A DNA stretch of 64,000 nt, from positions 1 through 64,000 of the forward strand of contig NZ_CALPBZ010000006.1 in NCBI RefSeq assembly GCF_943181415.1, given 5' to 3'. Shown piece after piece: positions 39,456 through 48,649 of this stretch; position 1 is the first letter of the stretch; each line of letters begins with the position of its first letter. The notes under the pieces were generated by a model that had not been told where the DNA came from, did no database searches, and saw only the letters and a program-made list of their open reading frames with translations. The position numbers and the translations under genes were made by a program. This DNA is from Microbacterium sp. Marseille-Q6648 (lineage in GTDB: Bacteria > Actinomycetota > Actinomycetes > Actinomycetales > Microbacteriaceae).

Positions 39456-40928
39456 ATGGACCAGCGAGGGTTCTTCCGACCGACCGACGCATGGGTCGGC
39501 GACGTCATACCCTGGCAGGAAGACGGCGTCTTCCACCTCTTCTACCTCCACGAGTCCCGCCGCGTCCCGAAGATCGGGATGCCGTGGCACCGGGTCGTGA
39601 CCGACGACCTCGTCGACTTCCGCGAAGCCGGGTCGGCGCTGGCGTCCGGCGGACCGCACGCCGACGACTTCAACGTGTACACCGGCAGCATCGTGGTCGA
39701 CGAGCACGGCACGCACCACGTCTTCTACACCGGCCAGAACCCCGAGCGTCGCGGACCCGACGGCCTGCCGCTGCAGCTCGTCCTGCACGCCACTAGCCGT
39801 GACGGCATGCAGACCTGGCAGCGCCACCCCGCCGACACCTTCGGCGCGACCGCCGGCTACGAGAGCGCCGACTGGCGCGACCCGTTCGTCTTCCGCGATG
39901 AGAAGGCGGGGGTGTGGCGCATGCTCATCACGGCACGCCACGCGACCGGGCCCGCCCGTCGCCGGGGCGTCATCGCCCAGTGCGTCTCGCGCGATCTGCG
40001 GACGTGGGAGCCGGCCGAGCCGTTCTGGGACCCGCGCCGCTACATCGCGCACGAGTGCCCCGAGGTCTTCGAGTGGAACGGCTGGTGGTACCTGGTCTAC
40101 TCCGAGTTCAGCGAGTCGTTCACCACCCGGTACCGCATGGCACGTTCCCTCGAGGGCCCCTGGACGGTTCCCGTGAACGACTCGCTCGACGGGCGCGCGT
40201 ACTACGCGGCGAAATCGGCCGAACGCGACGGCCGCAGGTTCTTCTTCGGCTGGATCGCGTCCCGCGAGGGCGCACGCGACGACGGCGCGTGGCAGTGGGC
40301 GGGGACGCTCTCGGTGCTCGAGGCCGAGCAGAACGCCGACGGCACGCTGCGCTTCCACCCGCCCCGCGAGCTGGCCGCCACCTTCGACCAGCCCGCGGCC
40401 GGAATCCCGGCCGGGACCGCTCTGCATGCACCCGACGGGTACGCCGACGCGCTCGCGTCGGTCGAGTCGCCGCCGGCGTTCCGCCTCGTGGCACGGTTCG
40501 ACATCGCGCCCGGCACCACCGAGTGCGGTGTGCTGCTGCGGGCGAGCGCCGACGGCGACGAGGGCTACGCCCTCCGACTCGAGCCGCGCCGCAACCGGCT
40601 GGTCTTCGATCGGTGGCCGCGACGGACCACCGGCGGCGAGCAGTGGCAGATCTCCGGCGACGTGCCGTACGCCATCGAGCTCGAGAGGCCCGTGGACCTC
40701 GCGCCCGGCGCGCATCGGCTGGAGGTCATCGTCGACGGCGACATCTGCGTCGCGACCGTCGACGACTCGACGGTGCTCAGCACCCGGCTCTACGACCGGC
40801 CGACCGGCAGGGTCGGCGCGTTCGTCGGCGAAGGCGCCCTGGTCGTCCATGAATTCATCGTCACCACCCGTGACGGATCCCCCGCCCCCGCGGTCCGCGC
40901 CGATGAACTCGTCGCAGCCCTCGGGTGA
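39456..40928 (+). CDS. GH32-like glycoside hydrolase (clan GH-J)
   Basis: The 490-residue protein has an N-terminal five-bladed-propeller half with WVGDVIPWQEDGVFHLFYLH (Asp of VGD in place of the usual WMNDPNG), ESADWRDPFVF (the RDP transition-state motif) and AHECPEVFEW (EC motif with general acid Glu). A beta-sandwich C-terminal half follows (about 320-480). There is no signal peptide, so it acts on imported fructosyl or related sugars. It is first in an operon with a sugar ABC importer and a LacI regulator. GAAGAGG precedes ATG 39456. Confidence 0.82.
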   Translation: MDQRGFFRPTDAWVGDVIPWQEDGVFHLFYLHESRRVPKIGMPWHRVVTDDLVDFREAGSALASGGPHADDFNVYTGSIVVDEHGTHHVFYTGQNPERRGPDGLPLQLVLHATSRDGMQTWQRHPADTFGATAGYESADWRDPFVFRDEKAGVWRMLITARHATGPARRRGVIAQCVSRDLRTWEPAEPFWDPRRYIAHECPEVFEWNGWWYLVYSEFSESFTTRYRMARSLEGPWTVPVNDSLDGRAYYAAKSAERDGRRFFFGWIASREGARDDGAWQWAGTLSVLEAEQNADGTLRFHPPRELAATFDQPAAGIPAGTALHAPDGYADALASVESPPAFRLVARFDIAPGTTECGVLLRASADGDEGYALRLEPRRNRLVFDRWPRRTTGGEQWQISGDVPYAIELERPVDLAPGAHRLEVIVDGDICVATVDDSTVLSTRLYDRPTGRVGAFVGEGALVVHEFIVTTRDGSPAPAVRADELVAALG

Positions 40929-40977
40929 CACCCCGCCCGTTCCCTCCCTCACCCGCGAAAGATCAATGGAGATTCCG

Positions 40978-42318
40978 ATGATGACCACCACACAGCGCTC
41001 GGCGGCCCTGTTCGCCGCCACAGCCGCCGTCGCCCTCACCCTCACCGGCTGCGCCGGCGCGAGCGGCGGCGGCGACCCCACCGATGTGAACCCCGACGGC
41101 GAGATCACGGCTCGCGAGATCTCGTGGCTGCTGTCGCGGCCCGCCGACGGCGGCGTCATCACCGCGATGGAGCAGATCGCCGAGGAGTACGCCGAAGAGA
41201 ACCCGGGCTTCGGGCTGAACCTGATCACCACTCCGGACCGGCCGTCCTACATCCAGAAGTACGAGACCCTCGCCGCGGCGAACAAGCTGCCCGAGCTGTT
41301 CGACACCGACGCCACCCCCTTCGCGCAGAAGCTCGCGGGGCAGGGTCGCATGGTCGACATCGACCTGCTGCTCGAGGACCTCGGGCTCGACGGCGAGTTC
41401 CGCGAGGCGGCGCTGAACTACCAGCGCTTCGACGACGGCTCGCTGTACACGATCCCGTTCGAGTTCCAGCTCGAGGTGTTCTGGTACAACGCCGACCTGC
41501 TCGCCGAGGCCGGCGTCGAGATCCCGGCGACCCTCGACGACTTCGCACCGATGTGCGAGGCGCTCCGCGCGCAGGGGATCACCCCGATCGCCCTCGACGG
41601 CCAGGACGGCTGGCCGCTCGAGCGCTACATGGCCTACTACCCGTTCCGCATGGCCGGTCCTCAATACGTGCAGGACCTCAAGAACGGCGAGGCGTCGTTC
41701 TCCGACGAGACCGGACGCGCCGCCGTCGAGTGGCTCTACGGTCTCGGGCAGGCCGGATGCTTCCAGGAGGGCTTCTCGTCGACCGGCTACGCAGATGCGC
41801 AGGCGCAGTTCACCTCGGGACGCGCCGCCGTGTACAACATCGGCACCTGGGAGCTGGGCAACCTCGCCACCGAGGCGCTGGATCCCGCCGTGCGCGACGC
41901 GGTCGATTACTTCACCCTGCCGACCATCGACGGGGCCGTGACCGCCGACAACGAGTACGTCACCCCCTCGGGGATCGGCATGGCCGTCAACGCCGCGACG
42001 TACGACCCGCTGGTGCGCGACTTCCTCGCCTACGCCCTGGAGCGGTACCCCGAGGTCTACGCCGCCTCGGGCGCCCTGTCGCCGACGACCGGTGTCGAGA
42101 CCACGATCCCCGACGGCGCCACACCGCTGTACGCCCGGGCCGTGGAGCAGGCCGAGACCGTCGGCTCGGCGATCGCGATGCCGTGGGACACGCAGCTGGA
42201 CCCGGCGACGAACACGCGCCTGCAGCAGGAGCTGACCCTGCTCGTGCAGGGCGACAGCACGCCCGATGAGTTCATCGAGACGATGGACGCGACCCTTGCG
42301 GAGAACGTCGGTGACTGA
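40978..42318 (+). CDS. Sugar ABC transporter substrate-binding lipoprotein
   Basis: The 446-residue protein has a lipoprotein signal (AVALTLTGCAG; Cys at about 24) and a cluster-B (MalE/UgpB-like) binding fold: SYIQKYETLAAANKLPELFD, LYTIPFEFQLEVFWYNADLL and an EYVTPSGIGMAVNA segment. GGAG lies seven bases before the ATG ATG pair at 40978/40981. It delivers an oligosaccharide, probably containing fructose given the flanking GH32 genes, to the two permeases encoded next. No ATPase gene is present; such systems usually share a common MsmX-like ATPase. Confidence 0.92.
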   Translation: MMTTTQRSAALFAATAAVALTLTGCAGASGGGDPTDVNPDGEITAREISWLLSRPADGGVITAMEQIAEEYAEENPGFGLNLITTPDRPSYIQKYETLAAANKLPELFDTDATPFAQKLAGQGRMVDIDLLLEDLGLDGEFREAALNYQRFDDGSLYTIPFEFQLEVFWYNADLLAEAGVEIPATLDDFAPMCEALRAQGITPIALDGQDGWPLERYMAYYPFRMAGPQYVQDLKNGEASFSDETGRAAVEWLYGLGQAGCFQEGFSSTGYADAQAQFTSGRAAVYNIGTWELGNLATEALDPAVRDAVDYFTLPTIDGAVTADNEYVTPSGIGMAVNAATYDPLVRDFLAYALERYPEVYAASGALSPTTGVETTIPDGATPLYARAVEQAETVGSAIAMPWDTQLDPATNTRLQQELTLLVQGDSTPDEFIETMDATLAENVGD

Positions 42319-43282
42319 GATCACCCAGACCGGGGTGCGCGCGGTCCGTCCGCGCGCGCCCCGGCGCCCCACCCCCGCACGCACGTCGATGCGGACGTCG
42401 ATGCTGCCCCGGCGCTCGGGACTGTCGGTCGCGATCTTCCTGCTGCCGCCGCTGGTGCTCTACGGCGCGGCCGTGCTGCTGCCCATCGTGCAGTCGCTGG
42501 TGCTCAGCGTGTTCTCGTGGGACGGCATCACCGACATGGCCTTCGTCGGCCTGGACAACTACGTCAAGATGTTCACCCGCGACGACGTGTTCTGGACCGC
42601 CTTCGGCAACGCCCTCGGCTACCTGGCCATCTGCCTCGTGCTGCAGCTCGGCGGAGCGCTGGCCGTCGCGGGCCTGCTCACCGCGCTGCCCCGAGCGCGC
42701 GAGCTCGTCAAGACGCTGTACCTGCTGCCGGCGGTCATCTCGACCGTGGCGATCGCGTTCCTCTTCATCCGCATCTACTCGCTCGAGCCCGTCGGGCTGT
42801 TCAACCAGCTGCTCGCATGGGTGGGCCTCGACAGTCTGCAGACGGCCTGGCTGTCCAACGTGCAGACGGTCCTCGCGGCCGTGTCCATCCCCGAGGGCTG
42901 GCGCTTCACCGGGCTCTACATGCTCATCATCTACGCGGCCCTCATCGCCGTGCCGCGCGAGCTGGAAGAAGCCGCCCGCCTGGACGGCGCCACATGGTGG
43001 CAGACGTTCTGGCGCATCCGCTTCCCCTACATCCGTCCGGTGTGGATCACCACGACGGTGATGGCCACCACCTTCGCCCTGCGCGGGTTCGACATCCCCT
43101 ACCTCCTCACCAACGGCGGGCCCGGACAGTCCTCCGAGCTCCTGACGACGTACATGTACAAGACCGCGTTCGTCCACACCGACTACGGCTACGCCAGCGC
43201 GATCTCGGTCTTCATCGTGATCGAGTGCCTCGTCGCCGTCGGCCTCATCATCCTGCTGCTCCGTCGGAGGGACGACGCATGA
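42311..43282 (+). CDS. Sugar ABC transporter permease (MalF-like)
   Basis: The 323-residue protein has six membrane helices after a basic N terminus, and the coupling motif EEAARLDGATWWQTFWRIRF (the EAA loop that docks the ATPase, about residues 218-237). The GTG start at 42311 overlaps the binding-protein stop by eight bases. Works with the next permease as the heterodimeric channel. Confidence 0.93.
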   Translation: MTEITQTGVRAVRPRAPRRPTPARTSMRTSMLPRRSGLSVAIFLLPPLVLYGAAVLLPIVQSLVLSVFSWDGITDMAFVGLDNYVKMFTRDDVFWTAFGNALGYLAICLVLQLGGALAVAGLLTALPRARELVKTLYLLPAVISTVAIAFLFIRIYSLEPVGLFNQLLAWVGLDSLQTAWLSNVQTVLAAVSIPEGWRFTGLYMLIIYAALIAVPRELEEAARLDGATWWQTFWRIRFPYIRPVWITTTVMATTFALRGFDIPYLLTNGGPGQSSELLTTYMYKTAFVHTDYGYASAISVFIVIECLVAVGLIILLLRRRDDA

Positions 43283-44205
43283 CCGCCTCGCTCATCACCC
43301 GTCCGGCCGCGTCCGCGCCGACACCGCCTCCGGCGGGGCCGCCCCGCGAGACCCGGTCCCGTGCGGTTCGCTCGCCCCGTCAGCGGGCGCAGCGCACCCT
43401 GCTGACGGTCACCGTCATCCTGATCGTCATCGTCCAGGTCTATCCGCTGGCGTGGCTGTTCCTGACGAGTTTCCGCACGGCATCCGATTTCGCCGGCGGC
43501 GACCCGTTCGCCCTCCCCTCCGAGTTCACGCTCGACAACTACACGCGCGCCTTCGCCACCGGCAACCTGTGGCTGAACATCGCCAACAGCCTCATCGTGA
43601 CGCTGGGCGCGAGCGCCCTCATCGTGGTGGCGGGCATGATGGCCGCGTACGCCCTGCAGGTGCTCGGGTTCCGCTTCAGCGGACTCGTGCGCTCGCTGTT
43701 CCTGCTCGGGATCATCGTGCCGGTGCAGATCGCCCTCGTGCCGCTGTTCATCGACTACTCGCAAGTGGGGCTGCTCGACACCCATATGTCGATGATCCTG
43801 CCGCTGGCCGCGTTCTCGCTGCCGATGGCGGTCTACCTGTTCTCGTCGTTCTACGAGTACATTCCGCGCGAGATGTACGAAGCGGCATCCCTGGACGGCG
43901 CGGGTCCGTACCGCATCTTCCTGCAGATCACGTTCCCGTTGTCGGTCAACACGATCATCACCGTCGTGCTGGTCAACAGCATCTTCATCTGGAACGACTT
44001 CATCTTCGCGAACACGTTCGTCCTCTCGGACGGGCTGAAGACGATCCCGCTGGGCCTGCAAAACTACATCGGAGCGATGGGCAACACCGACTGGACGGCG
44101 ACGTTCGCCGCCGTCTGCGTGACGGTGACGCCGTTGCTGCTGGTCTTTCTCGTGCTGAACAAGGCGATGATCAACGGACTCGAGAGCGGAGCCACCAAGG
44201 GATGA
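43279..44205 (+). CDS. Sugar ABC transporter permease (MalG-like)
   Basis: The 308-residue protein has a Pro/Arg-rich cytoplasmic N terminus, six membrane helices and the EAA motif YEAASLDGAGPYRIFLQITF (about 197-216). ATGA overlap with the previous permease. It ends MINGLESGATKG, the usual MalG-type C terminus reaching the ATPase. Confidence 0.93.
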   Translation: MTASLITRPAASAPTPPPAGPPRETRSRAVRSPRQRAQRTLLTVTVILIVIVQVYPLAWLFLTSFRTASDFAGGDPFALPSEFTLDNYTRAFATGNLWLNIANSLIVTLGASALIVVAGMMAAYALQVLGFRFSGLVRSLFLLGIIVPVQIALVPLFIDYSQVGLLDTHMSMILPLAAFSLPMAVYLFSSFYEYIPREMYEAASLDGAGPYRIFLQITFPLSVNTIITVVLVNSIFIWNDFIFANTFVLSDGLKTIPLGLQNYIGAMGNTDWTATFAAVCVTVTPLLLVFLVLNKAMINGLESGATKG

Positions 44206-45221
44206 GTGCAATGGAGCACGGCAGAGCCACCTCGGCGGTGACGATGCGCGACGTCGCCAAAGCGGCGGGGGTGTCGGTGGCCACCGTGTCGCACGTGGTC
44301 AACGACAAGCCGGGCGCCCGCATCGGCGACGATGCCCGGCGTCGTGTGCACGAAGCCGTGGCGGCCCTCGGATACCGCCCGAACGCGCTGGCGAAGACGC
44401 TGTCCGAGGGGACCTCCCGCTTCATCGGCCTGGTCGCGGACGCGATCGCCACCACCCCTTTCGCCGGGCAGATCATCCACGGGGCGCAGGATGAGGCGTG
44501 GCGGCACGGGTTCGTGCTGCTGGTGGCCAACACCGAGAGCAACACCGCCGTCGAGAACGACGCGATCGCCATGATGCTCGAGCATCAGGTGCGCGGCATC
44601 CTGTACTCGACCTGGTATCACCGGCGCATCGACGTCCCGCCGCTGCTGCAGAACACCGACACCGTGCTGGTGAACTGCTTCGCCGAAGACGACGCGTTCC
44701 CCGCCGTCGTGCCCGACGAGGAGCAGGGCGGCCGCGCGGCGACCGAAGGACTGCTCGCGGCAGGGCACCGCCGCATCGCGTTCATCAACACCACGTCGCC
44801 GTCACCGGCGCAGACCGGGAGGCTCGCGGGCTACCGCGCCGCGCTCGACGCGGCCGGCATCGCCTACGACGACGCCCTCGTCTTCTCGGCCGAACCCGCC
44901 CAGGAGGGCGGATACGCGGCCGCCGGGGCGGTCATCGACTCCGGGGCGACGGGCGTGTTCTGCCACAACGACCGTGTGGCGATGGGTCTCTACGACGGTC
45001 TGCGCGAGCGGGGCCTGCGCATTCCCGATGACGTCGCGGTGATGGGCTTCGACAACCAGGACGTGATCGCCGCCCACCTGCGCCCGCCGCTGTCGACCGT
45101 CGCGCTGCCGCACTACGAACTCGGCGCCGCGGGGGTGCGGACGCTGCTCGGGCTCGAGCCCGCCGGCGCCCCCGACCGCCTTCTCGTCACGTGCCCGCTC
45201 GTGCCGCGGGCATCGCTCTGA
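44202..45221 (+). CDS. LacI-family transcriptional regulator of the GH32/importer operon
   Basis: The 339-residue protein has an N-terminal helix-turn-helix (TMRDVAKAAGVSVATVSHVV, about 13-32), a hinge helix (PNALAKTLSEG) and a periplasmic-binding-like effector domain (GLVADAIATTPFAGQIIHGA to the end). Its ATG overlaps the permease stop (ATGA); a second ATG at 44211 is possible. As part of the operon, it should feed back on the promoter at 39349-39409. The effector is probably the imported sugar or its breakdown product. Confidence 0.9.
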   Translation: MSAMEHGRATSAVTMRDVAKAAGVSVATVSHVVNDKPGARIGDDARRRVHEAVAALGYRPNALAKTLSEGTSRFIGLVADAIATTPFAGQIIHGAQDEAWRHGFVLLVANTESNTAVENDAIAMMLEHQVRGILYSTWYHRRIDVPPLLQNTDTVLVNCFAEDDAFPAVVPDEEQGGRAATEGLLAAGHRRIAFINTTSPSPAQTGRLAGYRAALDAAGIAYDDALVFSAEPAQEGGYAAAGAVIDSGATGVFCHNDRVAMGLYDGLRERGLRIPDDVAVMGFDNQDVIAAHLRPPLSTVALPHYELGAAGVRTLLGLEPAGAPDRLLVTCPLVPRASL

Positions 45222-45228
45222 GGCGCGC

Positions 45229-46304
45229 ATGTCGGGCAGCGAGATGGTGCGGCCGGCGTTCCACCTGACGCCCTCACGACACTGGATGAACGATCCCAAC
45301 GGGCTCACGGCACTCAGCGCTGGATCCTTCTGGCCGTCGAGGCGGTCGAGCGCCGCGTGCTCTTCTACGCCTCCGCCGATCTGGAGCACTGGGATCCCGT
45401 CGGATCCTTCGGCCCGGTGGGCGACGACGGCGTCGTGTGGGAGTGTCCCGACCTCGTGCGTCTTCGCGTGGACGGCGACGATGCCCACAGCCGCTGGGTG
45501 CTGCTGCTGAGCACCAACCCGATCGGTGAGGATGCCGCTCCCGCCGGCTCTGCGATGCACTACGTCGTCGGCGACTTCGACGGCCGCAGCTTCACCGCCG
45601 ACCAGCCTGTGCTCGTGCGGGCCGACCACGGGCGCGACATGTACGCCGGGGTCACGTTCGACAGCGCCCCCGACGGCGCCGCGATCATGCTCGGCTGGAT
45701 GAGCAACTGGCGGTATGCGCACGCGGTGCCCAGCGCCCCGTGGAGGGGGGCCATGTCGCTGCCGCGCACGCTGTCACTGCGCACCGTCGACGGCGCGGAG
45801 CGCCTGGTTCAGCGCCCGGCGTCGTTCGTCGACGAGTACCTGTCCGGCGCGGCATCCGTCGATCTGCTCGCCGACCGGCCCCGCACGCTGACGCTGAGCG
45901 GGCACTCCCTGGTCGAGCTGAGCTGGGATCCGACCCGCACCGGCGCCCTGCGCATCCGCCTCGACGGCGAAACGGACGACGCGGCGGAGATCGTGCATGA
46001 CCCGGATGCCGGGATGCTGACCGTCTCGCGCACCGGCAGGGCGGCCGCGGCCCTGCATCCGGACTTCGCGTCGACGAGCGTCGCCCCGCTCCGCGCGGAC
46101 GACGCCGGACGCCTGCTCGTGAGCCTGGACGGACCCCTCCTCGAGGTCTTCGCCGGAGACGGCGAAAGCCTCGTGTCAAACCTCGTGACGCTGGGCGCCG
46201 GCCCGATCTCGCTCACCGTCGACGCGGCAGCCCGGTCCCCGATCGGCGCGCGCTCGGTCGACGTCGACGTCGCACGAAGGAGCACGGCGACAGCCGCCGC
46301 CTGA
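45229..46304 (+). pseudogene. GH32 fructosidase gene broken by an internal deletion and frameshift
   Basis: The frame from ATG 45229 gives FHLTPSRHWMNDPNGLT, the classic GH32 start with nucleophile Asp, then loses resemblance at about 45305. From about 45321 another frame resumes the family: WILLAVEAVERRVLFYASAD, WECPDL (EC motif), DMYAGVTFDSAP, MLGWMSNWRYAHAVPSAPWR and a C-terminal beta-sandwich to 46304. Roughly 130 residues between, including the RDP motif, are missing and the halves are out of frame. The gene should be inactive unless the break is a sequencing fault; the ORF tail is intact. It follows the lacI gene by eight bases, so it was the last member of the operon. Confidence 0.85.
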
Positions 46305-46330
46305 TCCGAACGCCGCGGTCGGCTCGCGTG

Positions 46331-47848
46331 TCAGTCCAGCGCGAGCTCGACCGTGGCGAAGGAGTGCGGCGGGAGCGTCACGACGAGCGCGTCGTCTTCG
46401 ATGCGGGCCTCGAGCGGGCGCGGCGCGACGCGGTCCGGGGCGTCGGCGTCGTTGTAGGCGCCGACGCTCTCGCCGGTGAGCACCCGGGCGCGGGTGACAC
46501 GCGCTGCGCGCCCCCGCAGCGAAACGGTCACGGTGCACTCCGCGTCGGCGGACAGATGCGACAGCGACACCAGCGCGGTGTCGTCCTTGGTCGACGCCGA
46601 CATCGACACCAGCTGCAGCTGCTGCCCGCGGACGGTGGCGGTCGGTACCTCGCGCAGGTGCGCTGTCAGGTTCTCGGCGTCCTGGTGCCCCTTGTTCATC
46701 TCGAACACGTGATACGTGGGGGTAAGCACGAGCCGGTCCCCGTCGGTGAGCACCATCGCCTGCAGCACGTTGACGGTCTGGGCGATGTTGGCCATCGTCA
46801 CCCGTCGCGCGTATCGGTGGAAGACGTCGAAGTGGATGCCGGCCACGAGCGCGTCGCGCACGGTGTTCTGCTGGAAGAGGAACCCCGGATTGGTGCCCTC
46901 CTCGACGTTCCACCACGTGCCCCATTCGTCGCAGACGAGACCGACGCGGTTGTCGGGGTCGTACGAGTCCATGACCGCGACGTGTCCGCGCACGATCCGC
47001 TCGATGCCCGCCGCGTACGCCATGGTCTCGTAGTACTGGCGCTCGTCGAACCCGGTGGCGTCCTCGGTGTTGATGCCCGATCCGGAGTGCGTGTAGTAGT
47101 GGAACGACACGGCCTGGTACGCCAGGTTGCCGTAGAGCGTGCACCCGTGGCATTCCATGAGGGTCTTCATGAGCACGCGCGTCCAGTCGAGGTCGTCCTC
47201 GTTGGCGCCGGCGGCGATGCGGGTCAGGCGGTTGCCGCCGTGGTTGTGAGCGAAGGTGGCGTACCGCCGGGCCTCTTCGGCGTAGTACTCGGCCGACATC
47301 CCGCCGCCGCATCCCCACGCCTCGTTGCCGAGTCCCCAGAAGGGCACCTTCCACGGCTCGTCGCGCCCGTTCTCGCGCCGTAGCCGCGCCATCGGGCTGT
47401 CGTCGTCACGCGTGAGGTACTCGACCCAGTCCGCCATCTCCTGCACGGTGCCGCTTCCGATGTTGCCGTTGACGTAGGCGTCGGCTCCGAGCAGATCGCA
47501 CAGGTCCATGAACTCGTGCGTGCCGAAGTGGTTGTTCTCGATGACGTCGCCCCAGTTGGTGTTGGCGATGCGGGGTCGCTCGTCACGCGGGCCGATGCCG
47601 TCGCGCCAATGGTAGGTGTCGGCGAAGCATCCTCCGGGCCACCGCAGGTTCGGGATGTCGAGTTCCCGCAGAGCTTCGACGATGTCCGATCGGATGCCGC
47701 GGACGTTCGGGATCTCGGAATCCTCACCGACCCAGAAACCGTCGTAGATGCACCGTCCGAGGTGCTCGGCGAAATGCCCGTACACGTGACGGCTGATCCG
47801 GTCGCCCGGCAGGTCGAGGTCGATGACGGCCCGGGCGGTGGTGGTCAT
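46331..47848 (-). CDS. Alpha-L-arabinofuranosidase, GH51
   Basis: The 505-residue protein has an intact (beta/alpha)8 catalytic domain: HVYGHFAEHLGRCIYDGFWV, WPGGCFADTYHWRDGIGP, FWGLGNEAWGCGG (acid/base Glu), VSFHYYTHSG and GLVCDEWGTWW (nucleophile Glu). A C-terminal beta domain ends with LPPHSFATVELALD. There is no signal peptide, so it removes arabinofuranosyl groups from imported arabino-oligosaccharides. ATGA overlap with the ThuA gene upstream fixes the start at 47848. Convergent with the broken GH32. Confidence 0.95.
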   Translation of the reverse strand: MTTTARAVIDLDLPGDRISRHVYGHFAEHLGRCIYDGFWVGEDSEIPNVRGIRSDIVEALRELDIPNLRWPGGCFADTYHWRDGIGPRDERPRIANTNWGDVIENNHFGTHEFMDLCDLLGADAYVNGNIGSGTVQEMADWVEYLTRDDDSPMARLRRENGRDEPWKVPFWGLGNEAWGCGGGMSAEYYAEEARRYATFAHNHGGNRLTRIAAGANEDDLDWTRVLMKTLMECHGCTLYGNLAYQAVSFHYYTHSGSGINTEDATGFDERQYYETMAYAAGIERIVRGHVAVMDSYDPDNRVGLVCDEWGTWWNVEEGTNPGFLFQQNTVRDALVAGIHFDVFHRYARRVTMANIAQTVNVLQAMVLTDGDRLVLTPTYHVFEMNKGHQDAENLTAHLREVPTATVRGQQLQLVSMSASTKDDTALVSLSHLSADAECTVTVSLRGRAARVTRARVLTGESVGAYNDADAPDRVAPRPLEARIEDDALVVTLPPHSFATVELALD

Positions 47849-48558
47849 CGGCTGCGAGTCGCCCACAGCATTCCCCTTTCGATGATGGTGCGAACGCTGA
47901 CGTCGCGGAGTACGGACAGACTGTGACCGGGGGTCGCTACGAACACGCGGCCCTGACCCCATTCGCGCGTCCACACCGCCGGCGAGGTGATCGGCCGGTG
48001 CCAGGGGTGGTACGGCTGAACGGGGTGGGTGGTGGTGGCCAGCACGTCGTTGAGATCGTCGGTGAGCACCCAGTACTGCTCGGTGCGAAGGGTGAAGTCC
48101 TCGACGCCGGCCATGATCTCGTGCGAGCGGCCGAGGTCGGTGACGTCGACCGTGTAACAGAGGAAGTTGTCGCTCTCGTCGCCCTCGCGCGCGTCGGGAT
48201 GCTTGGACGGATGCGTGGCGAACTGACCGCCGATCAGCTGCAGATAGTCGGAGCTGTTCCGGTACGAGTCGGCGATGCCGCCGTGCCAGCCGGCCAGTCC
48301 CGTGCCGCGCTCGACGGCGCCGCGCAGGCCTGCGAGCGCATCGGCCGAGATCTCCGACATCGTCACGCACTGCACGATCAGGTCGGTGCGATCCATCTCG
48401 TCACGATCGGCATAGACCTCGTTGGACTCCTCGATGCGCACGTCGAAGCCCTGCTGCTCGAGGAACGGCAGGAACATCTCGGTCGCCTCGACGGGTCGGT
48501 GACCCTCCCATCCACCGCGCACGATCACGGCGCGGCGTCCCTCGTGAGTCGTCGTCAT
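47845..48558 (-). CDS. ThuA-domain protein (class I glutamine-amidotransferase-like fold)
   Basis: The 237-residue protein has the ThuA/trehalose-utilisation fold: RAVIVRGGWEGHRPVEATEM, GTGLAGWHGGIADSYR, QLIGGQFATHPS and GQGRVFVATPGH. The catalytic triad of true amidotransferases is not present. In sugar clusters ThuA acts with Gfo/Idh-type dehydrogenases on keto-sugars; here it is coupled with GH51. GGAGGGAGGAAG precedes its ATG. It is divergent from lacI 48650 across 91 bp that hold a TTTGCGCAAA palindrome. Confidence 0.88.
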   Translation of the reverse strand: MTTTHEGRRAVIVRGGWEGHRPVEATEMFLPFLEQQGFDVRIEESNEVYADRDEMDRTDLIVQCVTMSEISADALAGLRGAVERGTGLAGWHGGIADSYRNSSDYLQLIGGQFATHPSKHPDAREGDESDNFLCYTVDVTDLGRSHEIMAGVEDFTLRTEQYWVLTDDLNDVLATTTHPVQPYHPWHRPITSPAVWTREWGQGRVFVATPGHSLSVLRDVSVRTIIERGMLWATRSR

Positions 48559-48630
48559 CGACTTCCTCCCTCCGCATCGACGGGTGCTACGCCGTCACAT
48601 TGCCACCGCCCGGATGCGAACCGGATGAAC

Positions 48631-48640
48631 TTTGCGCAAA
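48631..48640. promoter_or_regulatory. Palindromic operator TTTGCGCAAA in the divergent thuA/lacI gap
   Basis: A perfect 10-bp palindrome with central CG, typical of LacI-family operators, in the 91-bp gap between the ThuA-GH51 operon and the lacI gene at 48650. It overlaps AAAACT, which lies six bases before the lacI ATG, so the regulator could repress itself and its divergent neighbours. Confidence 0.6.
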
Positions 48641-48649
48641 ACTGGCTTC

